In this document: in pieces, positions 43,622 through 50,959 of the stretch
How positions within the stretch are numbered: position 1 is the stretch's first letter
Layout: each line of letters begins with the position of its first letter
Assembly (NCBI RefSeq): GCF_004369225.1
Contig: NZ_QFFZ01000023.1
Coordinates: 1 to 54,074, forward strand
Source of the DNA: Pelotomaculum propionicicum
Lineage (GTDB): Bacteria; Bacillota; Desulfotomaculia; Desulfotomaculales; Pelotomaculaceae
Direction of reading: 5' to 3'
Length of the DNA: 54,074 nucleotides
The notes under the pieces: model-generated
Database searches by the model: none
Told to the model about the DNA's origin: nothing
The model's input: the letters and a program-made list of their open reading frames with translations, nothing else
Position numbers and translations under genes: made by a program

Positions 43622-44800
43622 ATGTCAATCAGAGGATTTCCACGAGAACTACTTGACCGGCCCCCCGAGGAACGGTTGGCCTATTTCAAGGACTATGCTC
43701 TGGCGCATCCACTGCTCAGGACAGCGTATAGTGCTCTAATGCATGTCATCCGCGAGCCAGCGGGAGCCTCGCTAATATCTGTGTGCGGACCGACCGGGGT
43801 TGGTAAGACTACTCTTCTTCGCCGGGTTCAAAAGGAATTGATCGTACAAGCATTACCCGATCTGGAAAAGAACCGTGGACGCATACCGGTCGTTTGTGTC
43901 GAGGCAATAGCGCCGGATAGCGGCAATTTCAACTGGAAGGACTATTATATACGCGCTTTAGAAGCCTTTAACGAACCACTGATAAACAAAAAGGCGGATG
44001 TGGCCTTGCGTACTGCCAGCTATAGTGGTGAAGGGAAGCATATTCCAACCCGCAGCCGGGTTACAACGGATGAATTGCGCCGGGCGCTGGAGCAGGCCTT
44101 GCGGCACCGCCGACCGGATGCCTTCATCATCGACGAAGCACAACATCTGACCAAAATGGCCAGTGGACGCAGACTGCAAGATCAGTTGGACAGCATTAAA
44201 TCATTAGCGAACTTAAGCGGTATTTTGCATGTACTCGTTGGAACCTATGAACTCCTGGCCTTTCGAGAGCTAAGCGGGCAATTGAGCAGGCGTAAGGTAG
44301 ACATCCATTTTCCCCGCTACCGTGCTGAATATAAAGAAGATATCCAGGCGTTTATCAACGTGCTGCATACTTTCGAACATCATCTGCCTCTCCAGGAAAA
44401 ACCGAATCTTGTACAAAACTGGGAATACTGTTATGAACGCTCTATCGGTTCTGTCGGCGTGCTCAAGGACTGGTTGACCAGGGCCTTGGTATCCGCACTG
44501 GAGGAGGGCGCAAGTACCTTGTCCTTGACCCATCTCAAACAACATGCTCTGTCGATCTCCCAATGTGAGAAAATGGCCACGGAAGCACTGGAGGGAGAAG
44601 CGAAACTGAAAGAAGATGATGAGGCAAATGGAAAACTCCTCAGGATTCTGGGGATGGCAGAAATCGTATCCAAGACCGGCAACGCCGGGACTGCTAACTC
44701 TAACAAGCAAAAAGCCGCCGCCTCGAAACGCAAATCCAACCGTGTAGGTGAACGCAAGCCGGAGCGTGATCCGGTGGGGGTAAAGGATCATGCTGGCTGA
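43622..44800 (+). CDS. TnsC-type AAA+ ATPase
   Basis: This 392-aa regulator assembles on DNA and licenses the transposase at a target chosen by a TniQ protein. Walker A is CGPTGVGKTTLLRR (residues 58-71) and Walker B is AFIIDEAQHL (near 175-184); VLVGTYELLAF is the sensor region. The C-terminal third is helical and ends in a basic tail (KQKAAASKRKSNRVGERKP) that may contact DNA or TnsAB. Its last 11 bases overlap TniQ, so the two are coupled. Size and order match Tn7-like modules. Confidence 0.88.
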   Translation: MSIRGFPRELLDRPPEERLAYFKDYALAHPLLRTAYSALMHVIREPAGASLISVCGPTGVGKTTLLRRVQKELIVQALPDLEKNRGRIPVVCVEAIAPDSGNFNWKDYYIRALEAFNEPLINKKADVALRTASYSGEGKHIPTRSRVTTDELRRALEQALRHRRPDAFIIDEAQHLTKMASGRRLQDQLDSIKSLANLSGILHVLVGTYELLAFRELSGQLSRRKVDIHFPRYRAEYKEDIQAFINVLHTFEHHLPLQEKPNLVQNWEYCYERSIGSVGVLKDWLTRALVSALEEGASTLSLTHLKQHALSISQCEKMATEALEGEAKLKEDDEANGKLLRILGMAEIVSKTGNAGTANSNKQKAAASKRKSNRVGERKPERDPVGVKDHAG

Positions 44801-45416
44801 ACCTTTGAATACTTATGAGTCCTGGAGTTTAACCCTGCCGACCATTCCCCCGCGAAGCCGCCTCTACCACCTTGAGCCTGTCGGAATCGGAACGCCGTAC
44901 GTTGAGAGTTTGACGAGTTATATTTCACGGTTGGCGGATGCTCACAGCTTATATACATCTACGCTGGTGTTAAGGGAACTTGCGAAGGCATCAAGTCAAC
45001 CCATATATACCGGCTTTGACCGCTCTTCTGCAATTAACGGATTAATTAACATGGCTACGAGTTGGGTTTCTGCTTTGGAATCATTAACACTTCGCAATGA
45101 CCTGAGATTTCTTACAATGTTAACCTGGGCCGAAGTTCTACCTGCTGTCGGTCTAACGCGCAAATGGAAAGCTTGGTGCCCAACCTGCTTCGAAGAGTGG
45201 CGGATGGCCGAACAACCTATCTACGATCCGCTCCTCTGGACCCTTCAGGTTATTAAGGTCTGTCCATACCACCGACAGTATTTACAACTTAAGTGTCCAT
45301 ATTGCAATCAAGATGATATCCCCCTTCTCACGTGGCGATCACGCCCGGGATATTGTCCCAAATGTGAACAATGGTTGGGTATTCCATTGAAATCTGTCAC
45401 CTCTCAAATATTTTGA
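44790..45416 (+). CDS. Short TniQ/TnsD-family target-selection protein
   Basis: This 208-aa protein has the TniQ N-terminal signature (LEPVGIGTPYVESLTSYISRLADAH, residues 28-52) and zinc knuckles AWCPTCFEEW, VCPYHRQYLQLKCPYC and YCPKCEQW. TniQ proteins read a target site directly (TnsD-like) or through a guide complex. It lacks the long C-terminal DNA-binding part of TnsD. Either it is one of the compact TniQ types, or its end was lost: the TGA stop lies inside a palindromic repeat that recurs 124 bases downstream. A full-length call is therefore uncertain. Confidence 0.82.
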   Translation: MLAEPLNTYESWSLTLPTIPPRSRLYHLEPVGIGTPYVESLTSYISRLADAHSLYTSTLVLRELAKASSQPIYTGFDRSSAINGLINMATSWVSALESLTLRNDLRFLTMLTWAEVLPAVGLTRKWKAWCPTCFEEWRMAEQPIYDPLLWTLQVIKVCPYHRQYLQLKCPYCNQDDIPLLTWRSRPGYCPKCEQWLGIPLKSVTSQIF

Positions 45417-45572
45417 GAAAATACGGGATAGACGAGGAAAGGTCGGGATACATCGGGAGGGGCTGGGAAGTCAGGTATATAAAGGGGTTTTGGGATTTTC
45501 GGCGGCGGGCGGCCAGTTGTTGGGGATCTCACATATTTTGAGAAAAATTTTCGGCGGCGCGGCCTGGAGTGG
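45402..45572 (+). repeat. Duplicated palindromic repeat units after tniQ
   Basis: TCTCAAATATTTTGAGAAAA (45402-45421, covering the tniQ stop) recurs as TCTCACATATTTTGAGAAAA at 45526-45545. A second unit, TTTTCGGCGGCG-GGCGGCC, is at 45495 and again at 45547. The A-B, A'-B' order suggests a local duplication or two protein-binding sites at a mobile-element end. Confidence 0.6.
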
Positions 45573-45734
45573 GCTGGTAACAGTTTTATAAAAGTTGTTA
45601 TTAACAGATGTTACAGATAAGGCTGGCCGGTCGCAGATTCCAGTAATGACAAGCGATAACGGCTTGTAACAGGTCCGGTTAAAAGGGCGAAAAATACCCT
45701 GATACAAATGGGCTATATGGTAAATTTAGGTTGC

Positions 45735-45794
45735 CAGGTGCGGCATCGCAAGTGCGGAGGTGCGGAGGTGCGGCACTATATTTAAAGCCGCACC
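45735..45794. repeat. GTGCGG tandem repeats with an 8-bp inverted repeat
   Basis: GTGCGG recurs five times at 45735-45775 (AGGTGCGGCA, AGTGCGGAGG, TGCGGAGG, TGCGGCA). The last unit pairs with its inverse: GGTGCGGC (45767-45774) and GCCGCACC (45787-45794), with a 12-base loop. It may mark the left end of the prophage or the right end of the Tn7-like element. Confidence 0.5.
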
Positions 45795-45879
45795 AGACAA
45801 GGCTTCCAGGGATATGGTAATTTATAGGTAATAATTTGGCAGGCTCCTGGAAATCCATATTTAGAAAGGGTGAAAGACT

Positions 45880-46134
45880 ATGAAAAACAAGATGACAAAA
45901 CATTTAAAGCTGGCTACAGTGATAGCGGTCCTGGCAACGGCGGCAGACTTTACTCAAGCAGGGCTTGATGAAGATGCAAAAAAAACGCTCAAGTATTCCC
46001 TCTGCTCTATATTTTTTGAGCATTTTATTGATTGTGCAGATAACGATACAGAAATACCAGAAGAATCGATTGAACAAGCTTATGAAATATTAGAAGGTTT
46101 TCTTGGTAGTCCTATGAATTGGTTTTTTTCTTAA
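45880..46134 (+). CDS. Small hypothetical protein
   Basis: This 84-aa frame follows a GAAAGGGTG ribosome site. A basic N-terminus and hydrophobic stretch (LATVIAVLATAADFTQA) suggest a signal or membrane anchor, followed by an acidic helical part (DNDTEIPEESIEQAYEILEG). No family is recognised. Its last bases overlap the end of the amber-interrupted gene on the other strand. Confidence 0.5.
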   Translation: MKNKMTKHLKLATVIAVLATAADFTQAGLDEDAKKTLKYSLCSIFFEHFIDCADNDTEIPEESIEQAYEILEGFLGSPMNWFFS

Positions 46135-46426
46135 TCACAGACTGAAGTTTGTTTATTGCCGCATATGAGCTTATATTTTGAGCTAAATCTTTAAATCTGG
46201 AATAAATAGGGTCGTTATATAACCTATATTTGGGAAGCATAACCTTGTTTTTTCTAAGCTCCCTGTTTAACTGTACGATATTTTCATATGTTTGTAAATC
46301 TGGATTTTCTAATATCTCCTCCATTCTCTTGAATAACGGATCAAACTTTTCTCGCAGACAAGCTCTTTCTTCGTCGGTTACAGGGCGCTATTTTTCTAGA
46401 ACCTCTTTAAATTTTACATCATCCAT
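46112..46426 (-). pseudogene. Amber-interrupted small helical protein gene
   Basis: A CAGGAGTG ribosome site precedes ATG 46426 and the frame MDDVKFKEVLEK, then TAG at 46390-46388 (codon 13), then 91 more sense codons: RPVTDEERACLREKFDPLF, ENPDLQTYENIVQLNRELRKN and a basic C-terminus, ending at 46112. A later ATG at 46324 could start a 70-aa protein but has a poorer ribosome site. The charge pattern across the TAG is continuous, so the stop looks recent or read through. No family is recognised. Confidence 0.55.
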
Positions 46427-46485
46427 AAGAATCACTCCTGTATAAATAATTGATTAGCTAATTAGGATTGGTAATAACTGTTAGG

Positions 46486-47001
46486 CTAACCTGCGGAGGC
46501 TTGCCCCTGGGTGGCTTTTTGTTTTTTTTGGGCGTCCTCAATGACATCATCGGGGATGGCGCGGCGCAGCTGGACTTTCAGCCACCCTTTCAGGTCGCTG
46601 TCGCCGGTGGTCCAAAGGTCGTAAATGGTATTCAGCAGGCGGTCAAGGTCGGGGTCGCCGGTGCCGGCCTGGTGGGCCGGCCGGCCGGCTGCCATTACCA
46701 GGCCGCGTTCTTTCATTATATTAGTCACTGCATCCAGGACGGCCTGCTCACCGAAGCGTGCCGTTAAGCTTTTTAGGGCATCCTCGGGAGAGATGAACAT
46801 CTCCCCTTCTCCTGTTTTTAGCCATATGTCTCTGACATGAAAAGTAAGACAAATAGCTTTTTGCAATGGCTTTGAGGGATTCTTTGTGCCTTTTTCGATA
46901 CCCGCAATGTGTCCCTGGTCAACATCCAAAGCGTTTGCAAATTGCTGTTGTGTTAGATTTAGTGATTTTCTTAAATATTTTATCCTCTCGCCAATTGTCA
47001 T
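46486..47001 (-). CDS. XRE-family repressor of the Mu-like prophage
   Basis: This 171-aa protein has an XRE helix-turn-helix at residues 1-60 (IGERIKYLRKSLNLTQQQFANAL ... GHIAGIEKGTKNPSKP). The C-terminal part (DAVTNIMKERGLVMAAG, WLKVQLRRAIPDDVIEDAQ) probably mediates oligomerisation. Transcription away from the early operon and the shared operator region to its right match the lysogeny repressor of Mu-like phages. A free Ala/Gly tail ends the protein. Confidence 0.8.
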   Translation of the reverse strand: MTIGERIKYLRKSLNLTQQQFANALDVDQGHIAGIEKGTKNPSKPLQKAICLTFHVRDIWLKTGEGEMFISPEDALKSLTARFGEQAVLDAVTNIMKERGLVMAAGRPAHQAGTGDPDLDRLLNTIYDLWTTGDSDLKGWLKVQLRRAIPDDVIEDAQKKQKATQGQASAG

Positions 47002-47041
47002 AAAAGGACCGCCTTAATTATGAAAATCGCATTAAGTATCG

Positions 47042-47070
47042 TTGACAATATGTCTTAGCCATATTATTAT
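47042..47070 (+). promoter_or_regulatory. Early rightward promoter of the Mu-like prophage
   Basis: TTGACA (47042-47047) and TATTAT (47065-47070) are 17 bases apart. It lies between the repressor and the Ner-like gene, where the Mu early promoter and its operators would be. TTGACAAT here and ATTGTCAT at the repressor start (46994-47001) are related half-sites. Confidence 0.65.
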
Positions 47071-47132
47071 TATGTCCAAGAGCGGTTAATTTATTTACAA
47101 GGCCATGCCCATACAGGAAGGGGGTCTTAGTA

Positions 47133-47381
47133 ATGGCCAAGTCAAGGTCAAAAAAGACCGGCATGACCGGCCTGGAGATCAAAGCCGAACTGGTCCGGCG
47201 GGGCATAAAGCTTGTTGAAATCGCGGACCTGGCCGGGGTATCTCAGGCAGCTGTGACGAGAGCGCTAAAAGACAGTGACCGTTACTACGGCCATCGCCTG
47301 CGGCCCATTATCGCGGAGGCGTTGGGCCTGCCGGTTGACGCAATCTGGCCGCCGGAGGGCAAGCAGAAGCTTGCCCAATAG
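47133..47381 (+). CDS. ner: Ner-like DNA-binding regulator
   Basis: This 82-aa protein is a small helix-turn-helix protein of the Ner/SfsB type: GLEIKAELVRRGIKLVEIADLAG, then VSQAAVTRALKD, and the characteristic LRPIIAEALGLPVDAIWPPE tail. In Mu, Ner represses both early and repressor promoters at the start of lytic growth. AGGAAGGGGG precedes the ATG. Position between repressor and transposase is canonical. Confidence 0.85.
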   Translation: MAKSRSKKTGMTGLEIKAELVRRGIKLVEIADLAGVSQAAVTRALKDSDRYYGHRLRPIIAEALGLPVDAIWPPEGKQKLAQ

Positions 47382-47448
47382 GTATTTGGCCGGATTTTTA
47401 CTGTAAATAAGTTTACACAAATTCTATCAGATCACTAAGGGGGTGGCA

Positions 47449-47589
47449 ATGGAAATAACATTAAGGGAATTTTACCAGTCAATGGAAAAAGGCCGCCCTG
47501 GCGTGGGCGGCACGATGGAAACGGCCCGGCGCGGGCCGGGCGGAAAGGAGGGAATGTTAGTTGTCCGACCGTTTTTCATTATTTCATAA
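47449..47589 (+). CDS. Possible small early prophage gene
   Basis: An ATG after GGGGGTGG gives 46 aa (ITLREFYQSMEKG, then Gly/Arg-rich). The end overlaps the DnaB-N gene in another frame. No family is recognised and it may not be translated. Confidence 0.3.
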   Translation: MEITLREFYQSMEKGRPGVGGTMETARRGPGGKEGMLVVRPFFIIS

Positions 47590-47947
47590 TAATGATGCCG
47601 AACAGTCTGTCCTTGGCGGGATACTCTTAGATTCGGAAAGTGCATCTTTAGTAATGGAATATCTACACCAAGAAGAGTTTTTTAAAAAGAAGCATCGGAT
47701 AGTTTTTGAAGCTATCCATCAAATGAATAAGAAAGATATACCAATAGACATTTTAACTGTTTCTGAATATCTCAGACAACAAGGAAAGCTTGAAGATGTT
47801 GGTGGGGTAGCTTATATAGCCTGTCTTGCAGAGGTCGTTCCTACCGGCAAAAACGTAAATCACTATGCTTTCATTGTTAAAAAAAAAGCGCTTATGCGTT
47901 CATTAGCGGAGCTTATATATTACGGTCATAAAGCTGAAATTTCATAA
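47561..47947 (+). CDS. Stand-alone DnaB N-terminal domain
   Basis: This 128-aa protein, read from a TTG start after AAGGAGG, matches the N-terminal domain of the replicative helicase DnaB: NNDAEQSVLGGILLDSES, LHQEEFFKKKHRIVFEAI, IDILTVSEYLRQQGKLEDVGGVAYIACLAEVVPT. The RecA-like motor is absent and the sequence ends soon after the linker helix. Codon use is AT-richer than its neighbours. A free domain could cap or block the host helicase or recruit DnaG. It may also be a leftover of a full dnaB gene. Confidence 0.8.
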   Translation: MSDRFSLFHNNDAEQSVLGGILLDSESASLVMEYLHQEEFFKKKHRIVFEAIHQMNKKDIPIDILTVSEYLRQQGKLEDVGGVAYIACLAEVVPTGKNVNHYAFIVKKKALMRSLAELIYYGHKAEIS

Positions 47948-48190
47948 ATTTATTCTTTCATGATATTTCTGTACCGTAATATTTGCAGCTCTTACAGACT
48001 CAGTAAATATTTTATCAACGACATCTAAGAAAAGCTTTTGTAATTCATCTATTACTTGAGTCTTAGGAATTAACTCTGGATAAGGTCTATGAACTATATC
48101 ATGCACGTGTAGTTGAATTTCTCTAATTAATATGGGCTTTACTTCAGCTAATACTTCTCGGTAGATAGTATCAAATTCGGTTTTATTCAT
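47942..48190 (-). CDS. Small hypothetical protein (antisense to early operon)
   Basis: This 82-aa frame follows a strong GGGGAGGTG ribosome site on the minus strand. It is helical and charged (MNKTEFDTIYREVLAEVKPILIR ... DVVDKIFTESVRAANITV). No family is recognised. A minus-strand gene inside a rightward early operon suggests a moron or accessory gene. Confidence 0.5.
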   Translation of the reverse strand: MNKTEFDTIYREVLAEVKPILIREIQLHVHDIVHRPYPELIPKTQVIDELQKLFLDVVDKIFTESVRAANITVQKYHERINL

Positions 48191-48302
48191 CTGGTTATCA
48201 CCTCCCCTATCGGTTTAGTTTGGCTGGTAACCTCTAAATTCGACCCGGGGGAGGAAAATCCTATATAAAGAAAAAGATTCCTGTTTTCGGAGGCGGGTTT
48301 AA

Positions 48303-48785
48303 TTGGCTAAAAAGAAAAAAGACGTGCCTATACCCGGACAGCAAAGTTTGTTTGACTTCATCAAAGAATCAGAGGCACAGAAAGAGGTGACGCCCGTGCC
48401 GGGAAGCTTCAACATCTCAAACCAATTAAGGGCGGAACTGTCGGAAGGACTGAGGAAATCCGGCCTTTCCAGGTATGAGGTGGCCGGCCGGATGTCGGAA
48501 TTAATGGATACCGAAATAACCAAGTCACAGCTGGACAGTTGGACGGCTGAGTCCAAGGAGTACCACCGGTTCCCGGCGGAGTACCTTCCGGCATTCTGCG
48601 CGGCCACCGGCCACAAGGAGCCGCTGCGGATTATGGCGCGGCTGGTCCAGTGTCACCTACTAGAGAGCGAAGAGGCTTTACTGGCGGAACTGGGCCGGAT
48701 CGACCAGGCCAAGCGGGACCTGCTCAAGCAGGAAAAAGTCGTGCGGGACTTGATTGAGCGGTATACCGGGAAAGAAGCGGGATAA
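48303..48785 (+). CDS. Prophage early protein upstream of transposase A
   Basis: This 160-aa protein starts at TTG after GGAGG. The middle (LRAELSEGLRKSGLSRYEVAGRMSELMDTEITKSQLDSWT) looks like a DNA-binding helix-turn-helix, and the C-terminus (RIDQAKRDLLKQEKVVRDLIERY) is a helical coiled coil. It is common just before the A gene in Firmicute Mu-like phages, but its role is not known to me. Confidence 0.65.
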   Translation: MAKKKKDVPIPGQQSLFDFIKESEAQKEVTPVPGSFNISNQLRAELSEGLRKSGLSRYEVAGRMSELMDTEITKSQLDSWTAESKEYHRFPAEYLPAFCAATGHKEPLRIMARLVQCHLLESEEALLAELGRIDQAKRDLLKQEKVVRDLIERYTGKEAG

Positions 48786-48818
48786 GGGAATCAAACACAT
48801 CCGGAGGGGAGGGAGAAA

Positions 48819-50912
48819 ATGGGCGGCCCATCAGACTGGCTGACGGTGGCCCAGGCGGCCGAGGCGGAAGGTATTGCCGAACGCACCATGCGCGAAAAAA
48901 TCAAGGCCAAGGAAGTTAAGGCGAAAAAAGTAAAGTCCCAAAACGGCGGCGGCGCTGCCGGCAGCCAATGGCTGATCGACCCCTCCACCCTCTCCGCTCC
49001 GGCCAGGGCAAGGCTGTTGAAAAAGCAGCAGGCGGCCCTCCTAAAGGAAGCCTTCAAGGAGCAGGCGGCAGCTGTCCAGGCGTCGGCGCCCGCGGAGGCC
49101 GAGAAAGCGAAGCGGACCGGTACCGCCCTTGAAGGCGAGGAAGACGTGCTCAACCCGGCGGCTTACCGGGACGCGGTGGGCGCGGAAGTCTACGAGGAAG
49201 AGCTGGCCAAGGCCAGGAGCAAGCACGACCTGGTCAACCAGGCCATTCAAATCCAGATGAGCAAGCACAACGTCACCCAGCGCCTGAAAGCACTGGCCGA
49301 GGCAAACGGGATGTCAGACAAGACCCTCTACCGGATGATCGCCAAGAGTAAGAAAGGAGGTGCCTTTGGACAATTGCGCAAGCGCCCGACGGTGACCCGG
49401 GGGAAAGAATTCACCTCCCTTTCCCCAGAAGTGAAAGTGATCTTTAGAGAGTTCTATCTGAAGCTGGGAGAACCCACAGTGGCCTCCTGCTACCGCAAAA
49501 CTGAAAAGGAATGCGCCAGGCTTGGACTGGCGGCACCGTCAAGGCAGACCATTTACCGGTATGCCGAGTATATGGAAAAGACGGAGCCTGACCTGTGCTG
49601 TTACGCCAGGAGAGGGGAAAAAGCCTGGTTTGAGAAATACGCCCCCCACGCCGTCCGTGAAGAGCCTGAAATGGCCATGCAAGTGGTCATGGGCGACCAC
49701 CATCAGTTCGACCTTTTCATTGAGCACGACGGGAAACCGGTGCGGCCCTGGGTGACGGGATGGCTGGACGTAATGAGCCGCTGCCTGGTGGGTTATACCA
49801 TATCCCTGCAGCCCAACAGCCAGACCATCAACCTGGCCCTGGTCAACATGATGACACCCAAGAAAGTGACGGTCACCAGGGAGGACGGCAGTGTGGCCGA
49901 GGAAACCATTGAACTGGGTGGAATCCCGGGCCTGCTCTACATCGACAACGGCGAAGACTATAAATCAGCCCTGAAGAAGCGCCAGCAGCGCCCGGAATTC
50001 AAGCTATCCCAGGAGGCCACGGACATCTGCGAAAAGCTGGGCGTGGACACAACCTTCGCCCTGCCCTACCGCCCTTCTTCCAAAGCGCATATTGAAAGGT
50101 TTTTCGGCACCGTGGCCAAGCAGTTCAGCCGGGAGCAGCCGGGCTGGTGCGGCGCAAATCCGGACGAAAGGCCGGCAGGGTTCAATGAACACAAGCTCAT
50201 GGCGAAGGGATTGCTACATACCATGACAACATTGGCCCAGTCCTTCGCGGAGTATGTACACCAATACCACAATACCTTTCATAGCGGCATCGGCATGGCG
50301 CCGCTGGAGAAGTTCTTCGCCGGTCCCAAGCTGCGGGAAGGCTGGCCGGACCAGCGCACCCTGGACATCCTGCGCACCACCAAGGAAGTGGTCCACGTCT
50401 ACCACCAGGGAATCAAGAAGTTCGGCACCAAGGCAAAGCCGCGGTACTGGTGGCATGACAAACTCCGGCCGCTAGTGGGCCGTGACGTGATTATTCGCTA
50501 CGACCCGGCGCAAATCGGAGAACTGCACGTGTTCACCCTGGAGGACGGCTATGTCTGCACCGTCACCGACGAAAACCTGATGTCGTGGAACGCCACCCGG
50601 GACGATTACCGCAAGCTGGCCAAGCAGCAGAGCATGGCGAGGAAAGCGATTAAGGAAAAACTACAGAAAAACAGCCTGACCCTGGAAGAAATCGCGGCAA
50701 AACGCAGGGCCGCCGGGGAAAGCATCATATCCGCCCCCACCGGCGCCGCGGAGGGCATGATGCCGGCCATTACCGGCCTGGACCAGGCGGCAAGGCAGGT
50801 GGCGAAGTTCAGGGAGAAGGCGGCCAAAAGCAACGTGACCGAGATGCGGCCGGCGCCAAAAAAACACGACCCCATAGACGAATACATCCTTCGCAAGGGG
50901 GCGAGGGCCTAA
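48819..50912 (+). CDS. Mu-like transposase A
   Basis: This 697-aa protein is a MuA-type DDE transposase/integrase. The N-terminal Mu-type winged helix is LTVAQAAEAEGIAERTMREKI with SQWLIDPSTL. An Ibeta/gamma-like helical DNA-binding region follows (VTQRLKALAEANGMSDKTLYRMI). The catalytic rve domain has Asp293 in VMGDHHQFD, Asp376 in YIDNGEDY and Glu426 in KAHIERFFG. A Mu-type C-terminal barrel and a basic tail end it. GGAGGGGAGGG precedes the ATG. It directs replicative transposition of the prophage with the B ATPase. Confidence 0.93.
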   Translation: MGGPSDWLTVAQAAEAEGIAERTMREKIKAKEVKAKKVKSQNGGGAAGSQWLIDPSTLSAPARARLLKKQQAALLKEAFKEQAAAVQASAPAEAEKAKRTGTALEGEEDVLNPAAYRDAVGAEVYEEELAKARSKHDLVNQAIQIQMSKHNVTQRLKALAEANGMSDKTLYRMIAKSKKGGAFGQLRKRPTVTRGKEFTSLSPEVKVIFREFYLKLGEPTVASCYRKTEKECARLGLAAPSRQTIYRYAEYMEKTEPDLCCYARRGEKAWFEKYAPHAVREEPEMAMQVVMGDHHQFDLFIEHDGKPVRPWVTGWLDVMSRCLVGYTISLQPNSQTINLALVNMMTPKKVTVTREDGSVAEETIELGGIPGLLYIDNGEDYKSALKKRQQRPEFKLSQEATDICEKLGVDTTFALPYRPSSKAHIERFFGTVAKQFSREQPGWCGANPDERPAGFNEHKLMAKGLLHTMTTLAQSFAEYVHQYHNTFHSGIGMAPLEKFFAGPKLREGWPDQRTLDILRTTKEVVHVYHQGIKKFGTKAKPRYWWHDKLRPLVGRDVIIRYDPAQIGELHVFTLEDGYVCTVTDENLMSWNATRDDYRKLAKQQSMARKAIKEKLQKNSLTLEEIAAKRRAAGESIISAPTGAAEGMMPAITGLDQAARQVAKFREKAAKSNVTEMRPAPKKHDPIDEYILRKGARA

Positions 50913-50959
50913 CACAGGCCGGATAACAAAAATTCTCACCAAACTATAAGGAGGGGTTT

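Noticed and set aside
45735-45775. GTGCGG tandem repeats as a CRISPR
   Set aside because: Units are only about eight bases with no spacers, so they are simple repeats.
40820-45800. CRISPR array for the Tn7-like element
   Set aside because: No regularly spaced repeats of 28-37 bases with unique spacers were seen anywhere in the window, and no cas-like gene is present.
22405-46390. Genome-wide recoding of TAG
   Set aside because: Several clear genes (PilZ protein, PIN toxin, Ner) end in TAG at the expected place, so it works as a stop here.
47449-47589. Attenuator leader peptide in the prophage early operon
   Set aside because: The frame has no run of identical regulatory codons and no paired terminator/antiterminator stems.
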